64,000 nucleotides of DNA from an uncultured Prevotellaceae bacterium (GTDB lineage: Bacteria > Bacteroidota > Bacteroidia > Bacteroidales > Bacteroidaceae), in contig CACXVS010000021.1 of NCBI GenBank assembly GCA_902771155.1, positions 62,001-126,000 of the forward strand, written 5' to 3'. The position numbers and the translations under genes were made by a program. Below are positions 38,117 to 46,986 of this stretch, in pieces. Position 1 is the stretch's first letter. Each line of letters opens with the position of its first letter. The notes under the pieces are model-generated. The model searched no databases. It had not been told where the DNA came from and saw only the letters and a program-made list of their open reading frames with translations.

Positions 38117-38147
38117 GGTCACATGGTCACACTGTGACCATGTGACC
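38117..38147. promoter_or_regulatory. Perfect 31-bp palindrome of GGTCAC boxes, site 2
   Basis: Arms GGTCACATGGTCACA and its exact complement with a single central base, ending 23 nt before the ATG at 38171. Same boxes as site 1, so both are probably bound by one dimeric or tetrameric protein. Confidence 0.75.
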
Positions 38148-38170
38148 GTAAGGCCGAACGAAATAAGGAT

Positions 38171-39619
38171 ATGAATGCAGAAGAAATCAAGAGAATCGTG
38201 GACGATGAGCGCGCAGAGCAGCTGACTGCCCTGTTGTGCCGTCATTGGGAGGTGGCCACAGTGCGGCTGGAAGGACTGACAGAGGAGTTGGCTGCCGATA
38301 TGGATACCTGCGTCGAGGCGGAGATCTATGCCGCCCTGATGCGCATGCAGAGTGCTGTCATGGCCCTGATGGAACTGAACCAGATACCAACGGCCTACCT
38401 GTTTTCCGAGTACCTCGACCGCATCGCCAAGACCGTATCGGGCCCCAGCATCCGCCAGTCGGTGATGACGCTGGTAGAACGGCTGTTGGGTGAGGAAGCC
38501 GCCAAGGAGGAGAGCTCGTTTTTCGATGTCATCGCCAAGTCGCTAGTCAAGCGCTTCGCCGTGCCGGCAGAGAAGCGGAAGGCTATTCAGGAGAAGGCAT
38601 CGCCCCTGGAACACATACTCTCGGTGTGCGCCCAGCATCTGCAACCCAACGACCTGATGATGGTAGCCTCTGTCATCCAGAACATCAAGGCCGAGGGCGA
38701 CGACACTGACGATGAAGAGATCACTAACCAGCTGAAGGCGATGCGCCAGACAATGGAGGGACTAGCCACGAAGATGGGCGAGAGCCTGCAGATGATGCTG
38801 ATGTGGCTGATGATGCTCATGCTGCTGCCTGGACTGATGGTGAGCATGATGCAGCAGAGCCGGACCGACAGTCAGGCGATGGCCCGGTTATTTAATAAGG
38901 TACTGATGCACGTACGCGAGAGCAACGGGTGGTGGGACTACTGGAAAGACCGCCGCGAAACGCTCCGGGTGGTGTGCGACGACTGCTCGTGGAAGGATAT
39001 CATGGCGATGGAACGCATCAAGGAGCGCACCGAACTGGCAAGGGTGCCAGGCGGCTTGTTTGCCAAGTGGACTACCGACAGCAAGGCCTTCGACGCAGAA
39101 TTCCTGGAGGCCGGCCTCAGCGATGACGCCCTGCGCCACTTCATCTTCCATCTGGCCACGCTGTCGGAGATAGCCCGAGAGCTGGATCCCACCACCAAGT
39201 TCGGCGACGAGCAACTGGTACACAACGAGTTGCAGCAGGTGGGCGAGGCCGTCATGAAGGCTGCCATGAAACTCGACAAGCTGGTGACTGAGGCGTGGTT
39301 CCCCCATTATGAAGCCATGTGGCAGGAACTGATACAGGAAAAAACGATCTTCGCCCACCTGAAAGTGACGCGTAAGAGTCCCCATAACAATCTGTTTACT
39401 GCACGCTTTTTCTGCCATCTGGTGGGAGAAATGAAAAAAAGTGCAATCTTCGGCGCCCATTCAGACATGGATCTGGCCAAATTGCTGACAGAAAAGCGCT
39501 ATGCGGACACTTTCAGGAAGAACATTCAGGAAGGAATGGGTGGAGAGAATAATAATTTGCAGGAAATCCTCGAATCTATCTTACGGAAATACAACAACTT
39601 AGCCTATCAGCATAAGTAG
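38171..39619 (+). CDS. Unknown 482-aa protein with a Met-rich hydrophobic segment
   Basis: I do not recognise the family. It is mostly helical and acidic in its first 190 residues. It then has one very hydrophobic, Met- and Leu-rich segment (about residues 210-240; MMLMWLMMLMLLPGLMVSMM) that could be a transmembrane helix or a helical core. A C-terminal half of about 230 residues contains WWDYWKDRRETLR and SPHNNLFTARFFCHLV. There is no signal peptide. It starts 24 nt after the palindromic site 2 and lies 66 nt before the primase-helicase gene on the same strand, so it is probably controlled by those sites and transcribed with the primase. Base composition is like that of the neighbours. Confidence 0.8.
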   Translation: MNAEEIKRIVDDERAEQLTALLCRHWEVATVRLEGLTEELAADMDTCVEAEIYAALMRMQSAVMALMELNQIPTAYLFSEYLDRIAKTVSGPSIRQSVMTLVERLLGEEAAKEESSFFDVIAKSLVKRFAVPAEKRKAIQEKASPLEHILSVCAQHLQPNDLMMVASVIQNIKAEGDDTDDEEITNQLKAMRQTMEGLATKMGESLQMMLMWLMMLMLLPGLMVSMMQQSRTDSQAMARLFNKVLMHVRESNGWWDYWKDRRETLRVVCDDCSWKDIMAMERIKERTELARVPGGLFAKWTTDSKAFDAEFLEAGLSDDALRHFIFHLATLSEIARELDPTTKFGDEQLVHNELQQVGEAVMKAAMKLDKLVTEAWFPHYEAMWQELIQEKTIFAHLKVTRKSPHNNLFTARFFCHLVGEMKKSAIFGAHSDMDLAKLLTEKRYADTFRKNIQEGMGGENNNLQEILESILRKYNNLAYQHK

Positions 39620-39685
39620 TTGCACCATTAGTCAGGAAAATACCAGGACAATAGGGCAACCTCCCTTGCGAACTTTGCCGCCGCT

Positions 39686-41842
39686 ATGATACAATTGGCA
39701 CATTTGTTTAGCGGCAAGCCTCGCCAGGCGAGCATGGCTGCTTACCGTCAACTGCTGGCGGAGAATCACGTAGAGGAGATCCTCACAGACGTGAAGCAGA
39801 ACAAAAATTTGGATCGCAAGAAGGAACTGCCCGTATGGCTGCCTCTTGCAGAGTGTTTTACTAATGGTACGCGCAAGGCTGAAGATGCGGTGCCCTCAGG
39901 CCTCTATTTCCTTGACATCGACGAGAAGGGCTTGACGGAGCAGCTTTGGCAGAAAGTGCAGGACGAAAAACTCATTGAGGAATTTCGTATCGTCTATTTT
40001 GCCGAGAGTGCCGGAGGGGGTACCCACATCTGGGCTTGGCGCACACCTGGCTCTACTATCGAGGAGGACATCCAGAAGCTGGCGAGTCGCCTGGGTGTCG
40101 GCTACGACTCACATGTTACCGACTTGGCCCGTTGCTGTTTCATGGTCTCCGAGCAGTATGTGAAGTTGCTCGATCCCATCGTCTTCGAGGCCTCCCCCAC
40201 CCCCCTACAAAGGGGAGCCTCCCCCAACCCCCTCCAAAAGGAGGGGGATCATAAAGAGGCAGATCACCCCCTCCCTTTGGAGGGGGCGGGGGGAGGCTCC
40301 TACAAGGACATTCCCTACGAGAAGATCGTGCAGGCCCTGCTCTGGAAGCTGGGTTATGGCGATGCCCCTGCCGAGGGCGAGCGCAACATGGCCCTCTACT
40401 CCATGAGCCGTTATTTGCGCTTCATCTGTGACTTCGACGAGCAGAAGCTGTTTGGGATCCTGCCCCATTGGGGATTGTCGGACCATGAGGTTCAGTCAAC
40501 CATCAAGAGTGCCGTAGGCAGTACCCGTCCTGCCGAGATGCCTTCGATGATGAAAGGGGTGCTCTCGTCTCTGGGAGCCGCTGTGGAGAGTGGTGCCGAG
40601 AGTGCCGACGATGTGTTTGCCACACCTGTCGAAAACGAGTTGCCCGGCATCCTGCAGGACCTCTCCGACCACGCTCCTGAGGAGTTCAAGGAGGCCACGC
40701 TGATAGCGGCGATGCCTATGCTGGGTACATTGGCTACCGGCATCCGCGCCAAGTATCGTGACGGCAAGCTGAACTCACCCAGTTTCATTGTGGATATCGA
40801 GGCGCCTCAGGCTACGGGTAAGTCGTTCGTTGACAATGAGTTCGAGCTGCTGATGGACCCCATCATCAAGCAGGACGAGGTGGAGTGGCAGAAGGAGATC
40901 GAGTACTCGTTGGCCAAGAAAGACGGTCAGGAGGTGGATAACCCCTGCAGCCAGATCCGCATCCTCGAGCCCAACATCGGTGTTTCGGCCTTCCTCGAGC
41001 GCGCCCTCTATGCCAAGGGCAAGCATCTGTTCACCTATGCCCCTGAGATTGAGACCGTTCTGAAGAACAACAAGGGTGGCGCGTGGACTGAGAAGAACGA
41101 CCTGTTCCGACTGGCCTACGACAACAAGCCCTGGGGCCAGCATCGCATCTCGAAGGACTCGTTCTCGGGCAAGGTCATTCTCTATTATAATATGGTGATG
41201 TGCGGAACGCCCAACAAGTGCCGGGCTTTCTTCGCTGATGCCGAGAGTGGACTAGTGAGCCGAGTGACGCCTGTAGTGCTGCCCGATATGGTGGGCGCCA
41301 AGATGCCTGAGTTCAAGGTGTGGACCAAGGAAGACGAGGAAAAGGTGAAGCGTCAGTGCCTCTGTCTGATGGACGAGGAGGGTGAGGTGGATTTGCCTCT
41401 TATCAACAAGGCCATCGAGGCATGGGACGAAGGGAAGCGCCAGGAGTATCTGCAGACCTTGCGCTATGCCGTGGATGTGTTCCGACGTCGTGCAGCCCTC
41501 AACGGATTCCGAGCCGGCATCATCGCCTACCTGCTCGAAGGCCGACAGGAGTCGGAGCGCGCCATCAAGTTTGCCCTCTGGTATGCCGAACGCTGTTTCC
41601 ACTACCAGATGCAGATCTATGGCGACAAGATCGACGCCCTCCAGAACAATACCCTGAACCCCTCGCTGAAGGGTAACATCCGCTATCTGGACGCCCTGCC
41701 CAAAGAGTTCACGAAGGAGGACCTGGTGAACCTGCGTCTGGCCAATGGAGAATCGCCTGTGGTGAAGACCATCATCTACCGCTGGGTCAAGGAGGACAAG
41801 GTCAAGAAGATCGATGCCAACCTCTGGCAGAAGACCTGTTGA
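39686..41842 (+). CDS. VirE-type PrimPol fused to DUF3987 helicase-like ATPase
   Basis: 718 residues. The N-terminal part (about 1-165) is a BT4734/VirE-type primase-polymerase domain: catalytic acids in LYFLDIDEKG and the second motif GGGTHIWAW. After a GC-rich in-frame insert (about 168-205) comes a short helical region, then the DUF3987 ATPase/helicase-like domain (from about 320; GILQDLSDHAPEEFKEATL) with Walker A APQATGKS (nt about 40806-40829). The C-terminus is a small helical domain ending in a winged-helix-like segment (KTIIYRWVKEDKVKKID). Such proteins prime and unwind DNA in phages, plasmids and integrative elements, and also occur as chromosomal genes in Bacteroides. No integrase or mobilisation gene is nearby. 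A weak -7 box (GAACTTTG, 39670-39677) precedes the ATG; a strong terminator follows. Confidence 0.87.
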   Translation: MIQLAHLFSGKPRQASMAAYRQLLAENHVEEILTDVKQNKNLDRKKELPVWLPLAECFTNGTRKAEDAVPSGLYFLDIDEKGLTEQLWQKVQDEKLIEEFRIVYFAESAGGGTHIWAWRTPGSTIEEDIQKLASRLGVGYDSHVTDLARCCFMVSEQYVKLLDPIVFEASPTPLQRGASPNPLQKEGDHKEADHPLPLEGAGGGSYKDIPYEKIVQALLWKLGYGDAPAEGERNMALYSMSRYLRFICDFDEQKLFGILPHWGLSDHEVQSTIKSAVGSTRPAEMPSMMKGVLSSLGAAVESGAESADDVFATPVENELPGILQDLSDHAPEEFKEATLIAAMPMLGTLATGIRAKYRDGKLNSPSFIVDIEAPQATGKSFVDNEFELLMDPIIKQDEVEWQKEIEYSLAKKDGQEVDNPCSQIRILEPNIGVSAFLERALYAKGKHLFTYAPEIETVLKNNKGGAWTEKNDLFRLAYDNKPWGQHRISKDSFSGKVILYYNMVMCGTPNKCRAFFADAESGLVSRVTPVVLPDMVGAKMPEFKVWTKEDEEKVKRQCLCLMDEEGEVDLPLINKAIEAWDEGKRQEYLQTLRYAVDVFRRRAALNGFRAGIIAYLLEGRQESERAIKFALWYAERCFHYQMQIYGDKIDALQNNTLNPSLKGNIRYLDALPKEFTKEDLVNLRLANGESPVVKTIIYRWVKEDKVKKIDANLWQKTC
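40190..40301. repeat. GC-rich palindromic element inserted in frame in the primase gene
   Basis: About 110 bp of CCTCCCCC/GGGGGAGG-type inverted repeats, including CCCCCTCC and GGAGGGGG arms several times. It encodes a low-complexity linker (TPLQRGASPNPLQKEG ... PLPLEGAGGGS) between the PrimPol and helicase parts. Confidence 0.75.
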
Positions 41843-41850
41843 ATAAGAAA

Positions 41851-41881
41851 AGCGCGGCTCGTGAGAGTCGCGCTTTTTTTT
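41851..41881 (+). terminator. Terminator of the primase-helicase gene
   Basis: Stem AGCGCGGCTC / GAGTCGCGCT with loop GTGA and one mismatch, followed by eight T. It sits between converging genes and could work in both directions. Confidence 0.88.
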
Positions 41882-41897
41882 AAGCTCAGCTTTATAC

Positions 41898-42355
41898 TCA
41901 CTTAATCACGACCACACGGCCATTACGGATGTAGAGACCCTTACTGGGGCGGTCTATGCGCTGGCCTTGGAGGTTGTAATACACGTCGTTTGATTGAAGA
42001 TTGAAAATTGAAGATTCTTGCGTCCCTTCGGTAGCAAGCGGCCTTTGGCCGAGCGGAGATTCAATCCCCGTTGTGCCGTCACCCTCACCATTCATGCCAC
42101 CAAAGACGGGGATGGCGATGACGTCGTCGTTTGCTTCGTCTGAGAGGATCATCTGGCAGAAAGATGACTCTCCATTCTTGCCACGGGCACCGGAGGCGGC
42201 ATCGCGCTTCGGAATGGGCAGATAGCAGCGGTTGGCACCCATCTTCACTCCATTTTCATTCGTCACCTTGTAGAAGCCCACACCGGCATCACCCTTCGAC
42301 AGGTAATAGTTCACGTAGTCCACACCGCCGATCGTCTCGTTGGTATAGATGGTCT
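41898..42355 (-). pseudogene. Out-of-frame 3' end (half module plus tail) of the C10 gene starting at 46813
   Basis: Encodes YVNYYLSKGDAGVGFYKV, the KRDAASGARGKNGESSF linker, the 13-residue REP insert and the tail ending GRVVVIK. A 22-bp deletion at 42355/42356, relative to the sister genes, exactly accounts for the shift from the frame of 42311-46813. Confidence 0.85.
42017..42055. repeat. 39-bp REP-like palindromic insert (copy 3)
   Basis: Same sequence and relative position as the elements at 8215-8253 and 29201-29239. Confidence 0.8.
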
Positions 42356-45300
42356 GGTATTCTCATAGACGGATTGAACCGAGGTCGTAGGAACATTGTA
42401 ATCCCCTTCCACATCGGCCATCACCAGGATACCTGTCTGGGCAGGAACTTTCTTCACACGGGTGAGCCAGATGACACCAGTATCGTAATTGTAACCAGTA
42501 GCCGTATAGGCCTTTACGCCCTGAGCATCGAGACTTGAGAAGTCGAGGTTCTTGCTGGTATAGTAAGGCACCTGTTTGGCGGCTGTCACCTTGATCATCT
42601 CCACATCGCCCTCGCTGCCGTTGGCAGGGATATCCGTCAGGATGGGCAGGTAGCAGCGGTTGGCACCTACCTTCACACCCTCTTCCTTCGTAACTTTGTA
42701 GAAGCCAACGCCTTGATCACCTTTCGACAAGTAATAGTTGGTGTAGTCACCATCGGTCGTATAGAGGGTTGTGCCAGTCAGTGTACCCTTGAACATATTC
42801 TTATAATAGCAGTCGCTGGCGCTCTCGGATACTGGCACCTCGTAGTCGCCTTCTTCGCCTGTCAGCAGGAAGCCCGTCCCGGCAGGTACCTGCTTCACGC
42901 GGGTGAGCCAGATGGTACCCTTGGCCTTGTCGTAACCCGTTGCCACGTAAGCCTTCAGCTCAGGCAGATTCGTGAAGTCGAGATTATACTCACTATAATA
43001 AGGCACCTGCTTGGCTGAGGAAATTGTAACAGAAACTTCGTTCACAATAGGATCTGGAATGTCGGTACTCTCACCCACCTTGCACTTGGAGGCGTTGATA
43101 TACTCGCCGGTATTCTTATTGACTAGAATGGCAACAACGCTTAAGTTTTCCTTGTTCTGAATATGCGTATTTCCCGTTAGATTGGCATCGAAGGTATATT
43201 TGTAAACCTTGCCGGCCTCTATCTGCGACGGTACACTACCAGCCACACCTTTGTAGGGTTCCCATGCCGCAACAGGCACGTTGTCATAGACATAGCCCTC
43301 TATCAACAGCGGCAGTTTGGTGAGCGGCTCCAACATGGGGTCGTACTCGATCTCACCAGCATAATTATTCGACTGTGCCCATTCGGTGCCGCTACCTGTC
43401 AGTCCGTCTTCAACGACTACATAGCAAATCTGGAAGGGCGATTCACTGTCGTCATACCCTATGACCGTAGAGGTAGTGATGTTGATGACCGTTTTCTCTG
43501 CGTCAGCCCACTCCGTCTGCAGGGCAATGGCAGCAGGGGCGTCTTCCTTCAAGGCCTCAGCCACATCTTCCGTTATGTTCTGGCTTTCCAATGAGCCTCG
43601 GTAGGGATCGATCTTCTCGCCTCTGTTGACTTTGCAAGTAGGATAGTCGGTGACTGATTCAAGCATCTCGGCATACTCAGCCAGTGCCATTGGCTCGTTG
43701 CCCCCCTCCACTGCTCCGTGAATGGCCAGCGTGATGGCATCGCTGCCAAAGGCATCGTTCACCATTTTGAGACCAACAGCTCCCCGTGTACTAAATCCGC
43801 ACCAAGTACCCGTGAATTCCTCCAACAATGCCTTGCGGGCGTATCGCAGTCTGGGTAACAACTTGAAGTCGAGCGTGTATTCACTATTGGCCGGGATAGC
43901 ATCTTCATGTCCGTCAATGGTGGTAATCTTAGCCTTTATCGTGTGGTAATATCCGCTCAACGATTCCGGCAACTGAATCTCCACGTCGGTTGGGGCATTG
44001 GGCAAGACACCATCGTTCACAACCTGCTGCACCGGCGGTTGGCCGTCTAGTTCCCATTCGATGGTGAACGACTCTGCGTATGCGGGTGTCCTGCTGCCGA
44101 TGTTGGCATAGAGTTTGTCATCCTTCACATACATTCTGCAAAGCCTCATGTCTTGGGGCAAGTTGTCGCCTTCGATAATACAGCGAATAGTGATAGGCAT
44201 CGTCTCGCCACGTTTCTTCCAGACACCCGGCTCTGCTCCGTTTGTGGTGTCATGTCCCATGTCTCGCACCCAAAAGGCATCCTCAGGAACCCTGAACTCA
44301 TCGGCTGAAGCCGTCACACACAGGCGCGAATAGCGCCCCAGTCCTACAAAGAGGTCTTCGCCTGTAATGTTCACTGGCTCGTCAAGGCTGATGGTGTTCC
44401 ACGATTTGTGCATCACCGTAATTCCTTGCTTCGTCAGATAGTCCTGTTCCGGCGTTGTCACAAACACATAGTCGGCTTCCTGAATTTCCATCTGGTCAAC
44501 ATAGAATTCGATGCCGGTTATCCGACAGCCCTTATAAGCTGCTATCAACTCTGAAGGCAGGCGGATTGCCGCTTCGCGATAGTTCTCGTTGGTCTCATCA
44601 TCAGCCCGACTGGTGGTCTCCATGGCAATACCGTTAGGAATCTGTGAGCTTTGGCACCATCCCCAGCGAATCGTATTACCGCTACCTGTATCCACGATGT
44701 CGTCTTTCAAAATGAAATCTTTCCATATCGAAGACTGATAGGCCTTCAATGTTCCATGAGGTATGTGAACTGTCACACCCTCAACAGTATTGAGCTCGTG
44801 ATCTGGAAATTCGTCTCTCGGCGGCTCTGACTGGTGGAAGAAGATATCAGTCAGCGGACATCCCATCCATGCCATATGGAGGTTGGTCAACATCAGTTGA
44901 TTGGGATTCCTGAACCGTATGGTCTTCAGGTTCGTACAGTTAAAAATGAAAGCTGACGCCTTTCCGACCGAGGCTGGATAGTCGAGTTGCTCAATTGTTG
45001 GACAATCATAAATACCCCCCATACTGACAACGCCCTCTCTCATTTCAAGTTTCGACAAATCATGGCAATTACTTATATCAGGTCCATTGGGCATACCGAC
45101 AGACAGGGAGGTCAGACCCATACAGCCACGAAAAGCCTGGTCGGCCACTTCGTACACCTGATAGTCGTCTCCCTGGAAAATGACTTTATCAGGGATGCTT
45201 AGTTCGCCTGAATAGCCGCCTTTTTTCGGAAGTACGATGGCACGCCGTATTCCTTTTTCGGTGTAAAAATCATAGTTGACGCCATCAACCTGACTGATGC

Positions 45301-46813
45301 CTACGTATTCCAAATTCCTTTGCTGCCATATCGTTCCTGGCTGATTCATGACCACCTGCTTTTTCATCAGGTCATCGTGGATAGAGAGAATGAGATGGCT
45401 CACTTCGGCCCGCTTAACGGGCTGCCAGTCGGCAGTGCCGCTGCTGCGATAAACGGGTACAAGATAATAGTCACCATCGTGGACGTCGCTGCCGATTACC
45501 ACCTGATGGCTCACATAGGTGCCACCAGCAGCAAGCGTACATTGTCCAGTATCATAGACCTTTACCATACCATTGCTGTCGTAAAGACCATAGCCTGTTT
45601 GTACCGTCACTTCGGCATCTGTTGCCGATTTCAGTTGGATATCGATGTTTATCTCCGGAAAAGTACCACTCTCTTCCCTCAGTATATACCCCGTCAGAGG
45701 GATGATAGAGACAACTGCCGCCTCTGGCTGCTTTTGCGCCACAGTTTTCACTCCCCCTGGAGGCTGAATGCCAATCACCGCATCCTGCTCCTCGTTGAAC
45801 GACATACCTGGCACGTTGAGGCCTGTCAGCATGAAATAGCCATTGTTAGACCCATCCCAACCCCAGTCAATGTAGAATCGCCCGGAGTCATAGCCGTGAA
45901 CCACAAAGGCATGCCCTCCAGCGTACAGGTCACCAGAACCACAGCCACTATACATCACCGCCCGACGTTCAGACAGTTCATCATATATCAGTTTTTCCCA
46001 CTCGTCATCACCATAGTCGCTACGATTAACAGACTTGACAGACGAATCATAGCCGAAATTGTTGACAAGAGCATCTGCGGCATAAAACATAAATGCACCC
46101 GACTCTCCCACGCCATAGTCCATCTTTGTGGCCTGACCGCAATAGCGCATCAACTGAGCCAGCTGTCTTGAGCCAAGGAACGTCCAGTTAAACTGTGCAG
46201 GTTCAAGCTGTGGCAGCGTCACCTGAGCTGATGCTGTCGTATATGACGGGATGACCGATGTAGCATCTTCAGGCCACCTGCAGTAGTTCATAATCTGGGC
46301 CATAGCCGTGGCGACACAGCCCGTAACGGTCTTTTTACCATTAACAGTGGGACACTGGGCATTATAAGGATAGTCTTGTCCCCATTCTGTTGCCATTAGA
46401 GGAGAAATAGCAGCCCTTTCTGTCCGCGTTGAGTGATGTGTTGGCTGCTGACTTTTATCTAAATGATGTGCTATTTCCTCATAATAGCCAAGCAACCACT
46501 TAAGACCATCGGGAGCGTTGCTAACATCCAAGGCACCCTTATGGGCATATCCCAGAACCTCAGGCATGCGATCATCACCTGCGATGATAACGAAACCACC
46601 ATTGTTATCTACGTTAAAGATGTAATAGCCGTCTTTTACCAGGGTTTGCATCTTCACTTCCTGGCCACGGGCCTGAGCCTTAGCCGTCATGAATTGTTTT
46701 TCGGTTATAAACTGTCTGGCTTTCTGCAAAGCCTGTTGCTCTGTTACCTTACCGGCGTGTGCAATGGCAATAGATACGATTGCCCCTAATAGGGATAGTA
46801 ATAGTCTTCTCAT
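42311..46813 (-). CDS. C10-family cysteine peptidase with Omp28-like thioredoxin fold, C-terminus lost by frameshift
   Basis: 1500 residues as read. Signal peptide 1-20; Spi prodomain about 21-105; C10 catalytic domain about 135-345 with Cys166 (VTGCVATAMAQ), His301 (GGHAFVVHGYDSG) and FYIDWGWDG. LRR-like strands span about 480-690. A beta domain shared with the C10 protein starting at 14594 spans about 714-880. An Omp28-like thioredoxin-fold domain spans about 985-1250 (ALLEEFTGTWCGFSTRG), where the usual CxxC is CGFS, so it cannot act as a dithiol oxidoreductase. Module A is intact; module B breaks at VQSVYEN, and the protein ends in 14 unrelated residues. The missing tail is encoded out of frame at 41898-42355. 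Promoter at 46845-46875. Probably a secreted protease; loss of the tail may change where it ends up. Confidence 0.88.
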   Translation of the reverse strand: MRRLLLSLLGAIVSIAIAHAGKVTEQQALQKARQFITEKQFMTAKAQARGQEVKMQTLVKDGYYIFNVDNNGGFVIIAGDDRMPEVLGYAHKGALDVSNAPDGLKWLLGYYEEIAHHLDKSQQPTHHSTRTERAAISPLMATEWGQDYPYNAQCPTVNGKKTVTGCVATAMAQIMNYCRWPEDATSVIPSYTTASAQVTLPQLEPAQFNWTFLGSRQLAQLMRYCGQATKMDYGVGESGAFMFYAADALVNNFGYDSSVKSVNRSDYGDDEWEKLIYDELSERRAVMYSGCGSGDLYAGGHAFVVHGYDSGRFYIDWGWDGSNNGYFMLTGLNVPGMSFNEEQDAVIGIQPPGGVKTVAQKQPEAAVVSIIPLTGYILREESGTFPEINIDIQLKSATDAEVTVQTGYGLYDSNGMVKVYDTGQCTLAAGGTYVSHQVVIGSDVHDGDYYLVPVYRSSGTADWQPVKRAEVSHLILSIHDDLMKKQVVMNQPGTIWQQRNLEYVGISQVDGVNYDFYTEKGIRRAIVLPKKGGYSGELSIPDKVIFQGDDYQVYEVADQAFRGCMGLTSLSVGMPNGPDISNCHDLSKLEMREGVVSMGGIYDCPTIEQLDYPASVGKASAFIFNCTNLKTIRFRNPNQLMLTNLHMAWMGCPLTDIFFHQSEPPRDEFPDHELNTVEGVTVHIPHGTLKAYQSSIWKDFILKDDIVDTGSGNTIRWGWCQSSQIPNGIAMETTSRADDETNENYREAAIRLPSELIAAYKGCRITGIEFYVDQMEIQEADYVFVTTPEQDYLTKQGITVMHKSWNTISLDEPVNITGEDLFVGLGRYSRLCVTASADEFRVPEDAFWVRDMGHDTTNGAEPGVWKKRGETMPITIRCIIEGDNLPQDMRLCRMYVKDDKLYANIGSRTPAYAESFTIEWELDGQPPVQQVVNDGVLPNAPTDVEIQLPESLSGYYHTIKAKITTIDGHEDAIPANSEYTLDFKLLPRLRYARKALLEEFTGTWCGFSTRGAVGLKMVNDAFGSDAITLAIHGAVEGGNEPMALAEYAEMLESVTDYPTCKVNRGEKIDPYRGSLESQNITEDVAEALKEDAPAAIALQTEWADAEKTVINITTSTVIGYDDSESPFQICYVVVEDGLTGSGTEWAQSNNYAGEIEYDPMLEPLTKLPLLIEGYVYDNVPVAAWEPYKGVAGSVPSQIEAGKVYKYTFDANLTGNTHIQNKENLSVVAILVNKNTGEYINASKCKVGESTDIPDPIVNEVSVTISSAKQVPYYSEYNLDFTNLPELKAYVATGYDKAKGTIWLTRVKQVPAGTGFLLTGEEGDYEVPVSESASDCYYKNMFKGTLTGTTLYTTDGDYTNYYLSKGDQGVGFYKVTKEEGVKVGANRCYLPILTDIPANGSEGDVEMIKVTAAKQVPYYTSKNLDFSSLDAQGVKAYTATGYNYDTGVIWLTRVKKVPAQTGILVMADVEGDYNVPTTSVQSVYENTRPSIPTRRSAVWTT
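42590..43035 (-). repeat. Array module A of the C10 protein at 42311 (module B broken)
   Basis: Complete A-type copy (SSAKQVPYYSEYNLDF to GANRCYLPI). The B-type copy starts at SAAKQ-like TAAKQVPYYTSKNLDF and runs into the frame break near 42356. Confidence 0.85.
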
Positions 46814-46844
46814 ACTAAATAATTGTTTTCAGTTAATATGCCGA

Positions 46845-46886
46845 CAAAGATATTAAAAAATCCCGAAACGGCCAAGCATTTCGGGA
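46845..46886 (-). promoter_or_regulatory. Fused terminator (gene ending 46985) and promoter (gene starting 46813)
   Basis: Arms TCCCGAAA (46861-46868) and TTTCGGGA (46879-46886). TTG (minus, 46873-46875) in the loop is 20 nt from TATCTTTG (46845-46852). Confidence 0.82.
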
Positions 46887-46930
46887 TTTTTAATATTAAT
46901 AAGGTGTAGAGGTTACTTCATCACGACCTT

Positions 46931-46986
46931 GAGCTACGCTCGAGCTCGTGCACGTTCGGAAATGAGAGCGTGCTCTCATTTCACTC
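46931..46986. repeat. 56-bp palindromic element at the stop codon, with 16-bp flanking duplication
   Basis: Contains GAGCTNCGCTCGAGCTC and ATGAGAGC...GCTCTCAT inverted repeats. It is flanked by ACTTCATCACGACCTT (46915-46930) and ACTTAATCACGACCTT (46987-47002). A second copy is at 52742-52797. The insertion lies in the last codons, so the element now supplies the TGA stop. Confidence 0.75.

Larger units (their letters stand above)
37809..38170. other. 362-bp non-coding block with iterons, palindromes and AT-rich stretch
   Basis: No gene is seen. From left to right it holds three 22-bp direct repeats (37823-37888), a C-rich pyrimidine stretch, a 30-bp near-palindrome of GGTCAC/GTGACC boxes (37999-38028), an AT-rich stretch (about 38048-38100) and a perfect 31-bp palindrome of the same boxes (38117-38147). 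The next gene starts 24 nt later. The organisation resembles a replication origin or a heavily regulated promoter region. Confidence 0.75.

Noticed and set aside
36506..41900. An intact integrative element
   Set aside because: There are HU-like and primase-helicase genes and flanking repeats around the toxin remnant only, but no integrase, relaxase or transposase and no att-like repeat around the whole island.
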